Below are positions 47,201 to 55,540 of a stretch of 64,000 nt of DNA, one piece after another. Source of the stretch: Coleofasciculus sp. FACHB-1120 (GTDB lineage: Bacteria > Cyanobacteriota > Cyanobacteriia > Cyanobacteriales > FACHB-T130). Each line of letters begins with the position of its first letter. Within the stretch, counting starts at the first letter, position 1. The DNA lies in contig NZ_JACJTV010000013.1 in NCBI RefSeq assembly GCF_014698845.1, forward strand, positions 1-64,000. The letters run 5' to 3'. The notes under the pieces are model-generated. The model made no database searches, was not told where the DNA came from, and saw only the letters and a program-made list of their open reading frames with translations. A program made the translations under genes and the position numbers.

Positions 47201-48095
47201 TGAAGAGATTGTAATTCCGAAAACTGACCAGATGAAGCACTCTGGAAAACAGAGATTTTTGCACTGGCGCAAGCGGATCGTTCCTGTCTATCACTTATCA
47301 GAATTACTGGACTACAGTTGTCCGTTGCCTGAATCAATTCCCAGCCAAGCTTTAGTCGCCGTTCCCACTCCCGAAGCTTGGGCACCACCGATGCTGCTAA
47401 TCCGCCGAGATAACCAAATTTTCGCTTTAGAAATCGATCGCTTGGTCACAGAGCAAGAATTGGTGATTAAACCCTTTGGTGCAGCGATCGCGCCTCCAAG
47501 TTATATTTACGGTTGCACGATTTTAGGAGATGGGAGCCTGATTCCGGTAATTGATGGGGCAACGCTTCTGACTCAGATGGTTGGGCAAAGTAAGAACGCG
47601 ATCGCTACGACTACTTTCACCGATCTGCCAACTGCTTCCCCCATCACAACTGCATCAATTGACAAAACTAAAGTATTCGCGAATCCTGCCAAATCGCCTT
47701 TAATATTAATCGTCGATGACTCGATTACCCTGAGGCAAACTTTAGCTTTAACACTCCAAAAAGCCGGATACCGCGTCTTACAAGCAAGAGATGGAAGGGA
47801 AGCCATCGAACAGTTACAGCAAAATTCCAGCATTCAAATGGTAGTTTGCGATGTGGAAATGCCGAATCTAAATGGCTTTGAATTTCTCAACCATCGTCGT
47901 CAAGATCCGCAGCTATCGAAAATACCCGTCGCGATGCTGACTTCCCGCAGTAGTGAAAAACATCGGCAATTAGCCACTCACTTGGGAGCCAGTGCTTACT
48001 TTAGCAAACCTTACTTAGAGCAAGAATTTTTAGCAGCACTCAAAGCCCTTTTTGAAAAAAGTGGAGCTTTAGGAGCTGTCGTTCGTAGCTCATAA
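44238..48095 (+). CDS. pixL: CheA-type hybrid histidine kinase PixL
   Basis: 1285 residues. The N-terminal HPt domain has H50 in MRAAHSIKGGSACVGL. A second helical, HPt-like segment without an obvious His spans about 150-240. A long acidic, low-complexity linker (about 260-590) follows. The dimer domain has LERMNNLVGELAINRNGLFL. The kinase has LLHLLRNAFDHGIEPPEVRR (N box), VRDDGQGANLERI and LFEPGFSTAAQVSELSGRG. The CheW-like domain lies at about 960-1110. A C-terminal receiver has D1205 in MVVCDVEMPNLNGFE. This matches PixL/HmpE-type CheA of cyanobacterial phototaxis. It is expected to phosphorylate PixH and PixG. Confidence 0.95.
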   Translation: MALDSDIRDQAYQFFIQEAPELLQVIESELLTLKTERTTAKVHSLMRAAHSIKGGSACVGLETIKTIAHRLEDIFKALHNKELEIDAELESLLLQAYDCLRLPLMDQILAGHFNAEQAIAIAEPVFAKIEAQLGDFLTGEEVLPNAVELGIDITLSIFEVDVAQELERLTNVLAHPESNQVAGELRALADVFTGIAELLSLPGFGAIAQTTLAALDAHPEQALQIAKLALSDFLAAREGVLAGDRLLGGSPSPALTKLAAASPVQTSSVAAVTVIQLASELELLTLTEDEEESAPSFSFSSIEDIFGSSVLSSEINEDFLDVSALFTSEEIPETELGIPGETLTSIADFDEILDFSDSSLSTQNQLPLSTVDEPDHLILTTDEEILEQKLSEREQKQTSDKIFKDSNLIPEIPEVPNNYSFDGLKLPALPAANKNQEFELIAQEEILASPPSLDEVFGSFVSNLPTIEIENLSSFEVAEPTVLIEERSELEPNIEETDLVTLPTIELTPVSPPAPELHSELIETQSPANIQEIVQKIEQLFDSLPSVTELPVNLANTENSPQLIQTEIDKLASKTSKPAKLPAAKDKQKETITPTNPTPQLSVRVDLDRLERMNNLVGELAINRNGLFLQNEQLQATVKELLRRFTKFQEIANHLRDLSDQMIVAPERHSIASDQQTFAPLKPGNSGVKTRFTASETGENIEPNSLSSSTSTPLISSFDSLEMDSYGELHSMVQESLEEMVQLEEIVGDVAHLAGQSSQTLEGQRQMIAHLRDDLMWARMLPLREVLSRFPRVLRDLSTKYKKPVDLKLSGTGVLVDKAALEKLNDPLLHLLRNAFDHGIEPPEVRRQRGKPERGQIEIQAYHQGSHTIIEVRDDGQGANLERIRLKALELGLLSPEQVAITSTTRLLDLLFEPGFSTAAQVSELSGRGVGLDVARSQLRSLKGTITITTTPGKGTTFTLRIPLTLTIAKLLVCLVGSTAYAFPADSIEEIVIPKTDQMKHSGKQRFLHWRKRIVPVYHLSELLDYSCPLPESIPSQALVAVPTPEAWAPPMLLIRRDNQIFALEIDRLVTEQELVIKPFGAAIAPPSYIYGCTILGDGSLIPVIDGATLLTQMVGQSKNAIATTTFTDLPTASPITTASIDKTKVFANPAKSPLILIVDDSITLRQTLALTLQKAGYRVLQARDGREAIEQLQQNSSIQMVVCDVEMPNLNGFEFLNHRRQDPQLSKIPVAMLTSRSSEKHRQLATHLGASAYFSKPYLEQEFLAALKALFEKSGALGAVVRSS

Positions 48096-48205
48096 TGATG
48101 GGAGCATCTCCATGTTTTTAAAAACATCAATTACAGTCCAGAAACCCACCCCACCCCTCTGGGTGAATCGGGAGGAATAAATCCTACTTTCCCCTAAAAA
48201 AAGGC

Positions 48206-48763
48206 ATGAACAGCGCTTTAATCAACTCAACCCCCCCGGATTTCGATCGGTTAGATGTTTCCGCGTCTGTACCCGCTATTAAAGTGCTTGTGTTTAGCAT
48301 TGGTAGCTTAAACTTGGGTTTGCGGATTGAGTCTATCTATAAAGTGCTGAATTCTACCCAAATTTTTGGCAGCGGACAGAATGGAGTCGGGATTGCTCAT
48401 GTAGGCGATCGCGAAGTGACTGTTTTGGATCTACAGCAGCGGTTATTTTCATCCAACCCAACCCATGAAACCCTTCAGGGAGCCTACCTGATTGTTATTC
48501 AAAATAGCGAAAGCGAGTTGTATGGTATCCCCGTGGAAACCGTTCCCGCTTTGATAGATGTACCCTTATCCACGATTCGAGTCTTACCCGAATCCTTTCG
48601 TCACGCTAATACCCTAGGGATAGCCAGTCACGTTGCTGTCATTTCTCAACCAGAAACTTCTCTAACCTTATTTCTGTTAGATATTGATACAACAACGAAA
48701 CTTTCTTGGGGAAATTTGTCTCTGCCACCGGGTACGGAAGAGGAGACACGGCAGCATCAATAA
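48206..48763 (+). CDS. second CheW-like protein at the end of the phototaxis operon
   Basis: 185 residues. The CheW fold is recognisable from KVLVFSIGSLNLGLRIESIY, VGIAHVGDREVTVLDLQQRL and YLIVIQNSESELYGIPVETV. It is more diverged than PixI. It lies 110 bases after pixL on the same strand and probably belongs to the operon. It could compete with PixI for CheA or serve another receptor. The C-terminus is polar (GTEEETRQHQ). Confidence 0.82.
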   Translation: MNSALINSTPPDFDRLDVSASVPAIKVLVFSIGSLNLGLRIESIYKVLNSTQIFGSGQNGVGIAHVGDREVTVLDLQQRLFSSNPTHETLQGAYLIVIQNSESELYGIPVETVPALIDVPLSTIRVLPESFRHANTLGIASHVAVISQPETSLTLFLLDIDTTTKLSWGNLSLPPGTEEETRQHQ

Positions 48764-48850
48764 TACTCGGTTGGAATAGGTAGGAATTAGCGATCGCATC
48801 TCCATCTCTCTTCAGCGCGATCGCTCTCGTTAATTGATATTGACTTAAAA

Positions 48851-48891
48851 CAAAATCCCCCAGCACCCTGAAAAAGAGGGGTACTGGGGGA
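48851..48891 (-). terminator. terminator of the exported-protein gene cluster
   Basis: A stem of TCCCCCAGCACCC (48856-48868) with GGGTACTGGGGGA (48879-48891) with one mismatch. Read on the minus strand it is followed by TTTTGTTTTA. It lies about 20 bases beyond the stop of the 213-residue protein. Confidence 0.88.
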
Positions 48892-48911
48892 GCAAAATCA
48901 TGAAATTGCGA

Positions 48912-49553
48912 TTAGCGGATTGGCGGACAGGGAACGGGTGGAAACCCTCCCGCCTCAATCACGAAATCATCAAAGTCCTCATCTTTTCCTGGTTGGGGTA
49001 GCCCTGCATCATCCCAAGCGATGCGAACGCCAGTAATTTCTTCGTTTGTGCCACCAGCCAAACTGCCATTAAACGCAGCTGCTAAGTTGGTGGTGGATCT
49101 GACACTGCGTCGAGTTTGACCTGTAGGGCTAACAGATTCCAGGTAGAACGCATACCGGGTATTCGCCTTAAAAGTATATTCGCTGAGTCGATTTTCTACA
49201 GCTCCCCCATCAACTGTCCCCAGAAAATCGATTGCCGTGCCAATATTATTTTGACCAGGTGAGGAAGGCTGAGGCTGTTCGCTGCCGAAGGCGTCATAGG
49301 GTTTGACTTCCTGAAATAGCACCGTCTCTTCACCCGTATCTAAATTGACGACGCCAAGCGTTGATAGATAAGCTCCGTGGGACTCTTTGAATTCAAATTC
49401 AACCGTCGTATCCACCGGGAACTGGACAGCTTCATTTCCAAACAAATCTTCACCGTGAACGGGTGTTGCCACGCCCATAAACCCAGCCGCGATCGCTCCC
49501 AGTAGCCACTTGAACCCGGTGGTTCTACCGTTTTTACGCTTCATCTGCCTCAT
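48912..49553 (-). CDS. exported protein, DUF4114-like C-terminus
   Basis: 213 residues from ATG 49553, chosen because AGGAGAAAG lies at 49562-49570. An upstream in-frame ATG at 49592 has no such site. The signal peptide has basic KRKNGR, core FKWLLGAIAAGFMGVA and site PVHGE. The mature part is beta-rich (EFEFKESHGAYLSTLGVVNL, TFKANTRYAFYLESVSPTGQ). The C-terminal IAWDDAGLP plus DEDFDDFVIEAG resembles the acidic end of DUF4114 domains found in Ca-binding surface proteins. That similarity is from memory. Last gene of a three-gene cluster. Confidence 0.75.
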   Translation of the reverse strand: MRQMKRKNGRTTGFKWLLGAIAAGFMGVATPVHGEDLFGNEAVQFPVDTTVEFEFKESHGAYLSTLGVVNLDTGEETVLFQEVKPYDAFGSEQPQPSSPGQNNIGTAIDFLGTVDGGAVENRLSEYTFKANTRYAFYLESVSPTGQTRRSVRSTTNLAAAFNGSLAGGTNEEITGVRIAWDDAGLPQPGKDEDFDDFVIEAGGFPPVPCPPIR

Positions 49554-49607
49554 CGTATTCTTTCTCCTGCTCACACTAGAATGACTCTGCAACTGACAAC
49601 CGAACCG

Positions 49608-50012
49608 TTACCAAGTCCGCAAACCGGAGTTGGCTCTGGAAAGGTCTTTTTGCTGCAAAGTCGTTCTCAAGTTTTCGACTTCTGTCCTTAATTCCTCTAG
49701 CCGCTGACACGCCTGGGGAACCGGGGGGGGTGTTTGAGGCTGTCGAGTAAACCGGCGCGTAGTCGGAGTTTGCTCCGTCAGAGCAGTCCCGCAGGCTTGA
49801 AAAGCTGCTTCTGACTCCTGGTTAAGCCGGGTAATATTTGCGGTTAGTTCTGGATCTAACTTGTCATCAGTATCAAAAACGGGTGCCGTGTTGTTCCAGA
49901 TATTCGTTCCCGTGATGTCAGAATAACTACGATCGGCTCTTGCAGGTGCAGCCATACCTAGCGCCACAATTGATAAGCCAACAACCCAACCCAAAGATTT
50001 TATGGTGTGCAT
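49608..50012 (-). CDS. small exported protein with C-terminal coiled coil
   Basis: 134 residues. Signal peptide MHTIKSLGWVVGLSIVALGM ends at PARADRS. The mature part has two Cys (QACG, PQACQR) that may pair. A Pro/Thr linker and a helical coiled coil follow (QRLEELRTEVENLRTTLQQK). AAGGAGGAGT precedes the ATG. It lies 15 bases after the gene for the 464-residue protein. Unknown function, probably periplasmic and working with its two neighbours. Confidence 0.78.
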   Translation of the reverse strand: MHTIKSLGWVVGLSIVALGMAAPARADRSYSDITGTNIWNNTAPVFDTDDKLDPELTANITRLNQESEAAFQACGTALTEQTPTTRRFTRQPQTPPPVPQACQRLEELRTEVENLRTTLQQKDLSRANSGLRTW

Positions 50013-50027
50013 TTCGGATACTCCTCC

Positions 50028-51422
50028 TTAAAACTTCAATGCTGTCCCAACACCTAATACAAATCGAGAGCCGTCACCCGCACCTGCAACGTCGCGCAAG
50101 GCTGGAGTAATCACAAAAGGAAAGTTTTTGAAGGGAGCGATGGAAAGACCCAATGCTAAGTCCTGCCCTGTCCATTCCGCAATAAAACTAACAGGTCGAA
50201 CAACTCGAACTGCCAAATTTCCAAACACGTTGATATTGTTTTCACCCGCATCAACCGCACCGTTGGAACGGAACTGTCCATCGCCGACACCCACCGTAAA
50301 AGCAACGCGGCTGAAAGCATCATTGAGAGATTCTCGGGTTCGGAATATTTTGGTAACAACTCCATATTTGGATTGTTCAAAGTCGTTGTGACCAATATTT
50401 AAAAAGCCATTCCAGCCTAATGCTGCGGATACATCTCCCCCAAATCGACGATGCAGCTTGCCGTTAAAGCCACCTTCGCCAAAGCTGTCATTTGTCGCTA
50501 AGGCGTAGGATAGTTCTACCCCCACGGCTTTATCGGCATTGCCTAAGCCGATACCGATCCCCGCAGCCCCGACAGAACCACTATCTTCTCGCACGTTGGG
50601 TTGATAGGTGCCGCTGATAAAGGCGGTGTTTCTATCGGCACCATAGCCAACTGGGATATAAATACTCAGGGCTGGCGAAGCTTCAAATTCCTCAATGGGT
50701 GCTGGCAACGCTAGCGGTGCAACTGGTTCCGGACTCGGACAGGATTCTGTCGCCGCTGTGGTTCCTTCTTGAGCAACTTGATAAGTTGCATCATCTAAGG
50801 ATTTAACGTTCTTGGTTCTTTGCGAGGCACAGGTATTCCCGGCTTTCGGTTTCGTTGCGATTAACTGGCTGGTTGTAGCCGTTGACGAATTAGCGATCGC
50901 CCGATCGGGACGGAGTGCCTCAGCCTTGGATGTAAATGTACCTCCACTGGTTATCGTTCGTTCCTTTACAACCGCTCCGTCAACGGTTTCTCCGTTTCGG
51001 AAGGAAGCTAAGTCAGTCGCTTTCCTCGCGGATGCATCAGATGCAGGCTGGTTAACCTCAGAACCTGCTGATAACTGGGTGAGGATGTTATTTGTAGGAA
51101 GCGCCGCAGCTTCAGGGATTTCTGGCAAATCAGTTTGGGGGGCAGATGTCAATGCTGGAAGTTGCCTTGCAGTTAATCCTGGGGCATTTTGAGAAGGCGG
51201 CGCAAATTCCTGCCTGGATGCTAATCGTGGTTCTGGTTGGATTTCTGGGGCAGCGATCGCTGTCATACTTCTAGGAGTCACCATCGGGGTGGCAACACTC
51301 CCCTCATCAGTCACGGCTTTTTGGGGAGAACCTTCGGAACTCGGACTTTCACTTGCTTGGGCTGTCATCCCTCCAGCCACAAGAGCAGCTAAAGTACAAA
51401 CAGCAACACGGGAAAAACGCAT
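50028..51422 (-). CDS. exported protein with disordered region and beta-barrel-like C-terminus
   Basis: 464 residues. Signal peptide at 1-23 (VAVCTLAALVAGGMTAQASE). A Ser/Thr/Pro/Ala-rich, probably disordered region follows to about 240, with one Cys pair (NTCAS and ESCPSPEP). The C-terminal half alternates strands typical of an outer-membrane barrel: ALSIYIPVGYGADRNTAFIS, VGAAGIGIGLGN, VGVELSYALATN, DVSAALGWNGFLNIGHN. It ends VLGVGTALKF with terminal Phe. First gene of the exported-protein cluster. Function not recognised. Confidence 0.78.
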   Translation of the reverse strand: MRFSRVAVCTLAALVAGGMTAQASESPSSEGSPQKAVTDEGSVATPMVTPRSMTAIAAPEIQPEPRLASRQEFAPPSQNAPGLTARQLPALTSAPQTDLPEIPEAAALPTNNILTQLSAGSEVNQPASDASARKATDLASFRNGETVDGAVVKERTITSGGTFTSKAEALRPDRAIANSSTATTSQLIATKPKAGNTCASQRTKNVKSLDDATYQVAQEGTTAATESCPSPEPVAPLALPAPIEEFEASPALSIYIPVGYGADRNTAFISGTYQPNVREDSGSVGAAGIGIGLGNADKAVGVELSYALATNDSFGEGGFNGKLHRRFGGDVSAALGWNGFLNIGHNDFEQSKYGVVTKIFRTRESLNDAFSRVAFTVGVGDGQFRSNGAVDAGENNINVFGNLAVRVVRPVSFIAEWTGQDLALGLSIAPFKNFPFVITPALRDVAGAGDGSRFVLGVGTALKF

Positions 51423-51660
51423 AAATTAGCCCTACTAAACTCACACCGCTCCAATTGAGAAGTCGGTCTTCCCAAATCGTTGAATAGATACTTATACAGA
51501 GCTGGGCGCGTTTATCCGCAGCGACATCACCCAACTTTTGCCTCGATTTGAGTAAAAATCATCGCTTCAAATCCCGATCGCCGCTTCCTCTCCCTTCAGC
51601 GCGATCGCTCTCCTATCCTTCACCGGATAAACTAGCCGTGTCGATATCTATATTTACGAC

Positions 51661-53001
51661 ATGATTGTTTTTGTCGCCCTGCTAGCTTTCTACGTTGCCT
51701 GGAATTTGGGCGCAAACGACGTTGCTAACTCAATGGGAACGTCAGTGGGATCGAAGGCTGTCACCCTGCGGCAGGCATTGGTGATTGCCGGGGTATTGGA
51801 ATTTACAGGTGCAGTGCTGTTTGGTCATTCCGTATCGGAGACGCTGGCAACAGGGGTTGTCAATCCAGAACTGTTCGCTGACGCACCTCAGATGCTACTG
51901 ATTGGCATGGTTTCGGTACTGATAGCCTGTGGCATCTGGCTGCAAATTGCCACCAGTCAGGGCTTACCAGTCGCATCATCTCATGCGGTAGTCGGCGCGA
52001 TCGCCGGTTTTAGTTGGGTGGCTGCGGGTGTTGGTGCCATCGATTGGTCATTAATTGGTCTAATCAGCTTCGCCTGGGTAATAACGCCGGTCATCAGTGG
52101 CATAATTGCCGCGTTATTCTACAGCGTCGTCAAGCGTTGGATTCTGGATCAACCCAATCCACTTTTTCAATTGCGCGAGTGGATTCCCTGGTTGAGTGTG
52201 ACATTGCTGGGTATCTTTGGGGTGATTGTTCTACCTTCTGTGAGTCAACCCATCGATACTTGGCTGACAGAGAGTTTCGGCATCAACCTCCCTGCCCACG
52301 ATATCCCCCTCTTAATTGGCGCGATCTCATCCGTTGCCCTTACTCAGTTCATCTGGCGACAATTAGCCCACGAGGAAGCAGAGCAGCTTGTAAACACAAC
52401 GGTTATCACTGGAGCAAATGAGCCTGACAACCGCGACCCAAATCCAAAGTCTAAAATCCAAAATCCCATTGAGCGTCAGCTAGCACGGTTTCAGCTATTA
52501 AGTGCCTGCTTCGTTGCCTTTGCCCACGGTTCCAATGATGTTGGCAACGCGATCGCTCCCTTAGCTGCGATCGCCTATATTAATCGCACAGGTTCCGTTC
52601 CCGTCTCTGGCTTTAGCATTCCTCTGTGGATTCTCGTATTAGGCGGTGCCGGTATCGTTGCTGGTCTTGCCGTCTGGGGCAAAAAAGTCATTGCCACGAT
52701 TGGAGAAGGCATTATTGCCCTCCAGCCGAGCGGTGGCTTCTGCGCTGAACTCGCAACCGCTACGACTATCTTGCTTGCTTCCCGGCTGGGCTTGCCCGTT
52801 TCCACCTCCCATGCCCTTGTTGGTGCTGTGGTTGGCATTGGTGCAGTCAAAGACTGGAAATCCATCCGCTTTCAAACCCTGCAATCGATTGGACTCGCTT
52901 GGCTGATTACCCTTCCCATTAGTGCGGCTTTGGGGGCAATTATCTTTCTAGTGACCCGTCAGCTAGGGGGACAATTCGGAATTTTCCACTTGATTGGTTA
53001 A
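51661..53001 (+). CDS. PiT-family inorganic phosphate permease
   Basis: 446 residues. Two PiT signatures give the family: WNLGANDVANSMGTSVGSKA near residue 15-34, and FAHGSNDVGNAIAPLAAIAY in the second half. GLPVASSHAVVGAIAGF and GLPVSTSHALVGAVVGIG are the paired SSHA/TSHA motifs. About ten membrane helices. The central cytoplasmic loop contains NPKSKIQNPIE (261-271), encoded by a dispersed repeat. It transports phosphate (or sulfate) by ion symport. Stand-alone gene, divergent from the exported-protein cluster. Confidence 0.93.
   Translation: MIVFVALLAFYVAWNLGANDVANSMGTSVGSKAVTLRQALVIAGVLEFTGAVLFGHSVSETLATGVVNPELFADAPQMLLIGMVSVLIACGIWLQIATSQGLPVASSHAVVGAIAGFSWVAAGVGAIDWSLIGLISFAWVITPVISGIIAALFYSVVKRWILDQPNPLFQLREWIPWLSVTLLGIFGVIVLPSVSQPIDTWLTESFGINLPAHDIPLLIGAISSVALTQFIWRQLAHEEAEQLVNTTVITGANEPDNRDPNPKSKIQNPIERQLARFQLLSACFVAFAHGSNDVGNAIAPLAAIAYINRTGSVPVSGFSIPLWILVLGGAGIVAGLAVWGKKVIATIGEGIIALQPSGGFCAELATATTILLASRLGLPVSTSHALVGAVVGIGAVKDWKSIRFQTLQSIGLAWLITLPISAALGAIIFLVTRQLGGQFGIFHLIG
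52441..52466 (+). repeat. dispersed repeat inside the phosphate permease gene
   Basis: AATCCAAAGTCTAAAATCC plus AAAATCC, in frame, encodes NPKSKIQNP in the loop between the permease halves. It closely matches one arm of the intergenic repeat at 24679-24718. Confidence 0.8.
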
Positions 53002-53646
53002 ATTTAAAACTTTACATCCCCTCTCCGGTTGCCCGATTGGGATACACTCTTTCTGGAAGGAGTTTCTAGGCGGCATCGGCTGCCCAGTTGCGGAAAATGT
53101 GTCCGCGTCCAAAAACTCGATCCTAAATGCCAGCGATTAATTGGCTTCCAGGCAGAGGGACACGGCACTGTTTCATCTGCGTGTTGCAAAGCTCAAACCT
53201 CTGCTTATAAACGGGGTGCGAACTTTTTGCCTTCTTTTGTCGCGGGTTTGGGGAGCAAAAGATTAGACTTCTTGCAAAAGTTGTCTGAACTCCCCAAAAG
53301 TCTCTCGCTTAAGGGGAAGAAACTCCCTCTTCGTTATTCAATGTGTTGCTGGAGGATGGTTTCAAAGTAGCTGTTCTTGCAGGGAGTGCAAGATTCAACA
53401 GCTCTAGAACAAAATTAAATTCACCCGAAAAATCTCTTAAGAATCACCAAAATTTTGGAATAATTTGTCAGTATTGATGCTAAAAAATCAAACCCTATCA
53501 TTCATCTGAGAAACAACACCTAGTTGAGCAAAATCACATCCGTAAGGAAGTGTATTTGCGAAAATATCAGAAATACTAACAAGGCTTAAGTAGACTAAGT
53601 TACAATCACACTTCGTTATAGCCAATCGCACCGAGGTTATACGCTA
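53002..53646. other. intergenic region, no supported gene
   Basis: About 640 bases. Open frames on both strands (53029-53370 plus; 53004-53189 minus) lack a ribosome site, family similarity and a good start codon. The last 100 bases are A/T-rich and probably carry the promoter of the next gene. Confidence 0.45.
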
Positions 53647-55413
53647 ATGGGGCAACTGGACAATCTACCGGAAAATCAAAACACCGGAAATGCTACGGCA
53701 GCAGAGGCTCTTTTGAGGGCGATGACGCAGGAACTTGAGAACCTGAAGCAAAATCTCATCGTCCAGTTGAATCAAGACGTTGAGAGACTCCATGCTGAGA
53801 AATCCCGGTTGGTCGAGGAGATCAACTATCTACAAGCTCAGCGTCAGCAATTACCCTCGTCCCAAAACCCTCTGCCTCAAGAACAACCTCAAGAACAAAT
53901 CGATCAGCAGCAATATTTAGTCGGGCAACTCACCCAAGCGATCGCAGAACACCTGCAACACCTACTGATGCAGCGGCTGTCTCAGCAACCAGACAGTTCC
54001 TATCAACCGCTGAGTGGCACTGGCAGTAACAATTTGCCGCCCTCGCCAAATGACTACAACGACAGTGCCTACCGAATCCTATCTTCTTTGGATACAACCC
54101 TGAGAACGACTTTCAAAACACTGCAACAAGACATTAGCAGTTATCAAAGTTCGTTCTCCCAGCAGCTGTCGCGAATGCACAGCTTGGAACAACAAGGAGA
54201 AGCAATTTTAGAAACTCTCGTCAATCGCCTGCAAGAACAACTGCAAGCACAAAGCAGTGCGTTGCCGTTAGTAGAACCATCAGAGTCAGAGGTTGGAGGA
54301 CAAGCTTATAGCGATCGCAAACAGACCCCAGAAGCGAATGCGATCCCGTTCTCGGTTCCGGCTGCCCCGCTACCACTGTCACGCCAACCTAAACCTAGCT
54401 CCCAAGGTCAATTAGGTTTATTGTTGATTTTAATTTCTACCGTGGCGCTGTCGGTTCACAACGTGGTTGTTCAGATCATCGGCAGAGAAAGCCAAATCTT
54501 TAACTTGTTTTCCTTGGGAGGATTCATCAAGCTAGGTTTGGGCAACTCGCTGTTAATTTTGTGGTTCCGCATGATGGTAGTGCTGCCTTTGATGGCTTTA
54601 CTTGCCATTGTTCTCTATCCCAACGTATGGAGGGATATCAAGAAGTTTTTATTAGATCCAGACCGGCGCGGACTTTTAACTGTAGTCGGGAGTGGCTTCT
54701 TCCTGTTTTTGTCGCAAGTGCTGATTTATATCGCCATCCCGCAAATTGGCCCAGGGGTTGCAGTGACAATTCTGTTTATGTATCCAATTATTACAGTCCC
54801 GCTGGCGTGGCTGTTTTTTGGCGATCGCCCTACCTTCCTGCGCGTTGGAGTGATGTTGGCGATTTCTTTCGGTGTTATCCTCGCGGCTTGGCCTAAAATC
54901 TTCCCGGCAGTTAATAGTGGGGTGGCGAGCATTTCTGGGGTAGGAGTTGGCACCGCCGCCGCCTCCGGAATCGCCTTTGCCTTCTACCTGATTTTTATGC
55001 AGCTTGGCTTTCAAAAACTTCACCCCGTGCCCGTCAGCTTGGTTCAGTTTACAACCATCTTTGTCCTAGCTAGCATCAGTCTGATGTTGCCATTACCAGA
55101 AAATTTGGCTGTTCAGGTCATCCCCGATAAGCGGCTGGGTTTGATTCTCAGCGGCGTTGTTTTGGGGATATTAACTCTAGCGGGCTATTTGTTAAATAAC
55201 TTTGGCGTTCGCTTCTTGGGTGCCGCACGAGCCTCGATCATCGCTTCTAGTGGCCCTGTGTTAACAGCAGTTTTAGCATTTTTGATTATTCCGAGCGCTC
55301 AGAATGCTTTACAGCCCATATCAATTTTCGGCATTGTGCTGGTGACATTGGGAGTTTTCTCCCTAAGTTTTGAGCGGCTGCTAGTTCAAAACAAGGGGCA
55401 ACCTGCAAAATAA
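53647..55413 (+). CDS. DMT/EamA transporter with long N-terminal coiled coil
   Basis: 588 residues. Residues 1-240 are a Gln/Glu/Leu-rich coiled coil without membrane segments (LENLKQNLIVQLNQDVERLH; LRTTFKTLQQDISSYQSSFS). A Pro/Ser linker leads to ten hydrophobic helices (about 255-580) in two EamA halves. LILISTVALSVHNVVVQIIG begins the first and GVGVGTAAASGIAFAFYLIF the second. The AARASIIASSGPVLTAVLAF segment is a typical EamA end. It probably exports or imports a small metabolite. The soluble N-terminus suggests oligomerisation or partner binding. A terminator follows. Confidence 0.9.
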   Translation: MGQLDNLPENQNTGNATAAEALLRAMTQELENLKQNLIVQLNQDVERLHAEKSRLVEEINYLQAQRQQLPSSQNPLPQEQPQEQIDQQQYLVGQLTQAIAEHLQHLLMQRLSQQPDSSYQPLSGTGSNNLPPSPNDYNDSAYRILSSLDTTLRTTFKTLQQDISSYQSSFSQQLSRMHSLEQQGEAILETLVNRLQEQLQAQSSALPLVEPSESEVGGQAYSDRKQTPEANAIPFSVPAAPLPLSRQPKPSSQGQLGLLLILISTVALSVHNVVVQIIGRESQIFNLFSLGGFIKLGLGNSLLILWFRMMVVLPLMALLAIVLYPNVWRDIKKFLLDPDRRGLLTVVGSGFFLFLSQVLIYIAIPQIGPGVAVTILFMYPIITVPLAWLFFGDRPTFLRVGVMLAISFGVILAAWPKIFPAVNSGVASISGVGVGTAAASGIAFAFYLIFMQLGFQKLHPVPVSLVQFTTIFVLASISLMLPLPENLAVQVIPDKRLGLILSGVVLGILTLAGYLLNNFGVRFLGAARASIIASSGPVLTAVLAFLIIPSAQNALQPISIFGIVLVTLGVFSLSFERLLVQNKGQPAK

Positions 55414-55441
55414 ATGCTTCTGTGGGTTAATGAATTCGTCC

Positions 55442-55470
55442 TAGGGTGGGCAATACTCACCCTATTTTTT
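55442..55470 (+). terminator. intrinsic terminator of the EamA transporter gene
   Basis: TAGGGTGGG (55442-55450) pairs with CTCACCCTA (55456-55464), allowing one G-U, and six T follow. It begins about 28 bases after the stop. Confidence 0.85.
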
Positions 55471-55540
55471 ATGGGCACTTCTTAATTTATTCAAAACGCG
55501 CGATCGCGTCTTTCTCCTTAGTCAAATTTGAATGCGATCG

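Noticed and set aside
53029-53370. 113-codon plus-strand frame after the phosphate permease, Cys-rich
   Set aside because: It starts with TTG, has no ribosome site or family motif, and a minus-strand frame overlaps it equally well.
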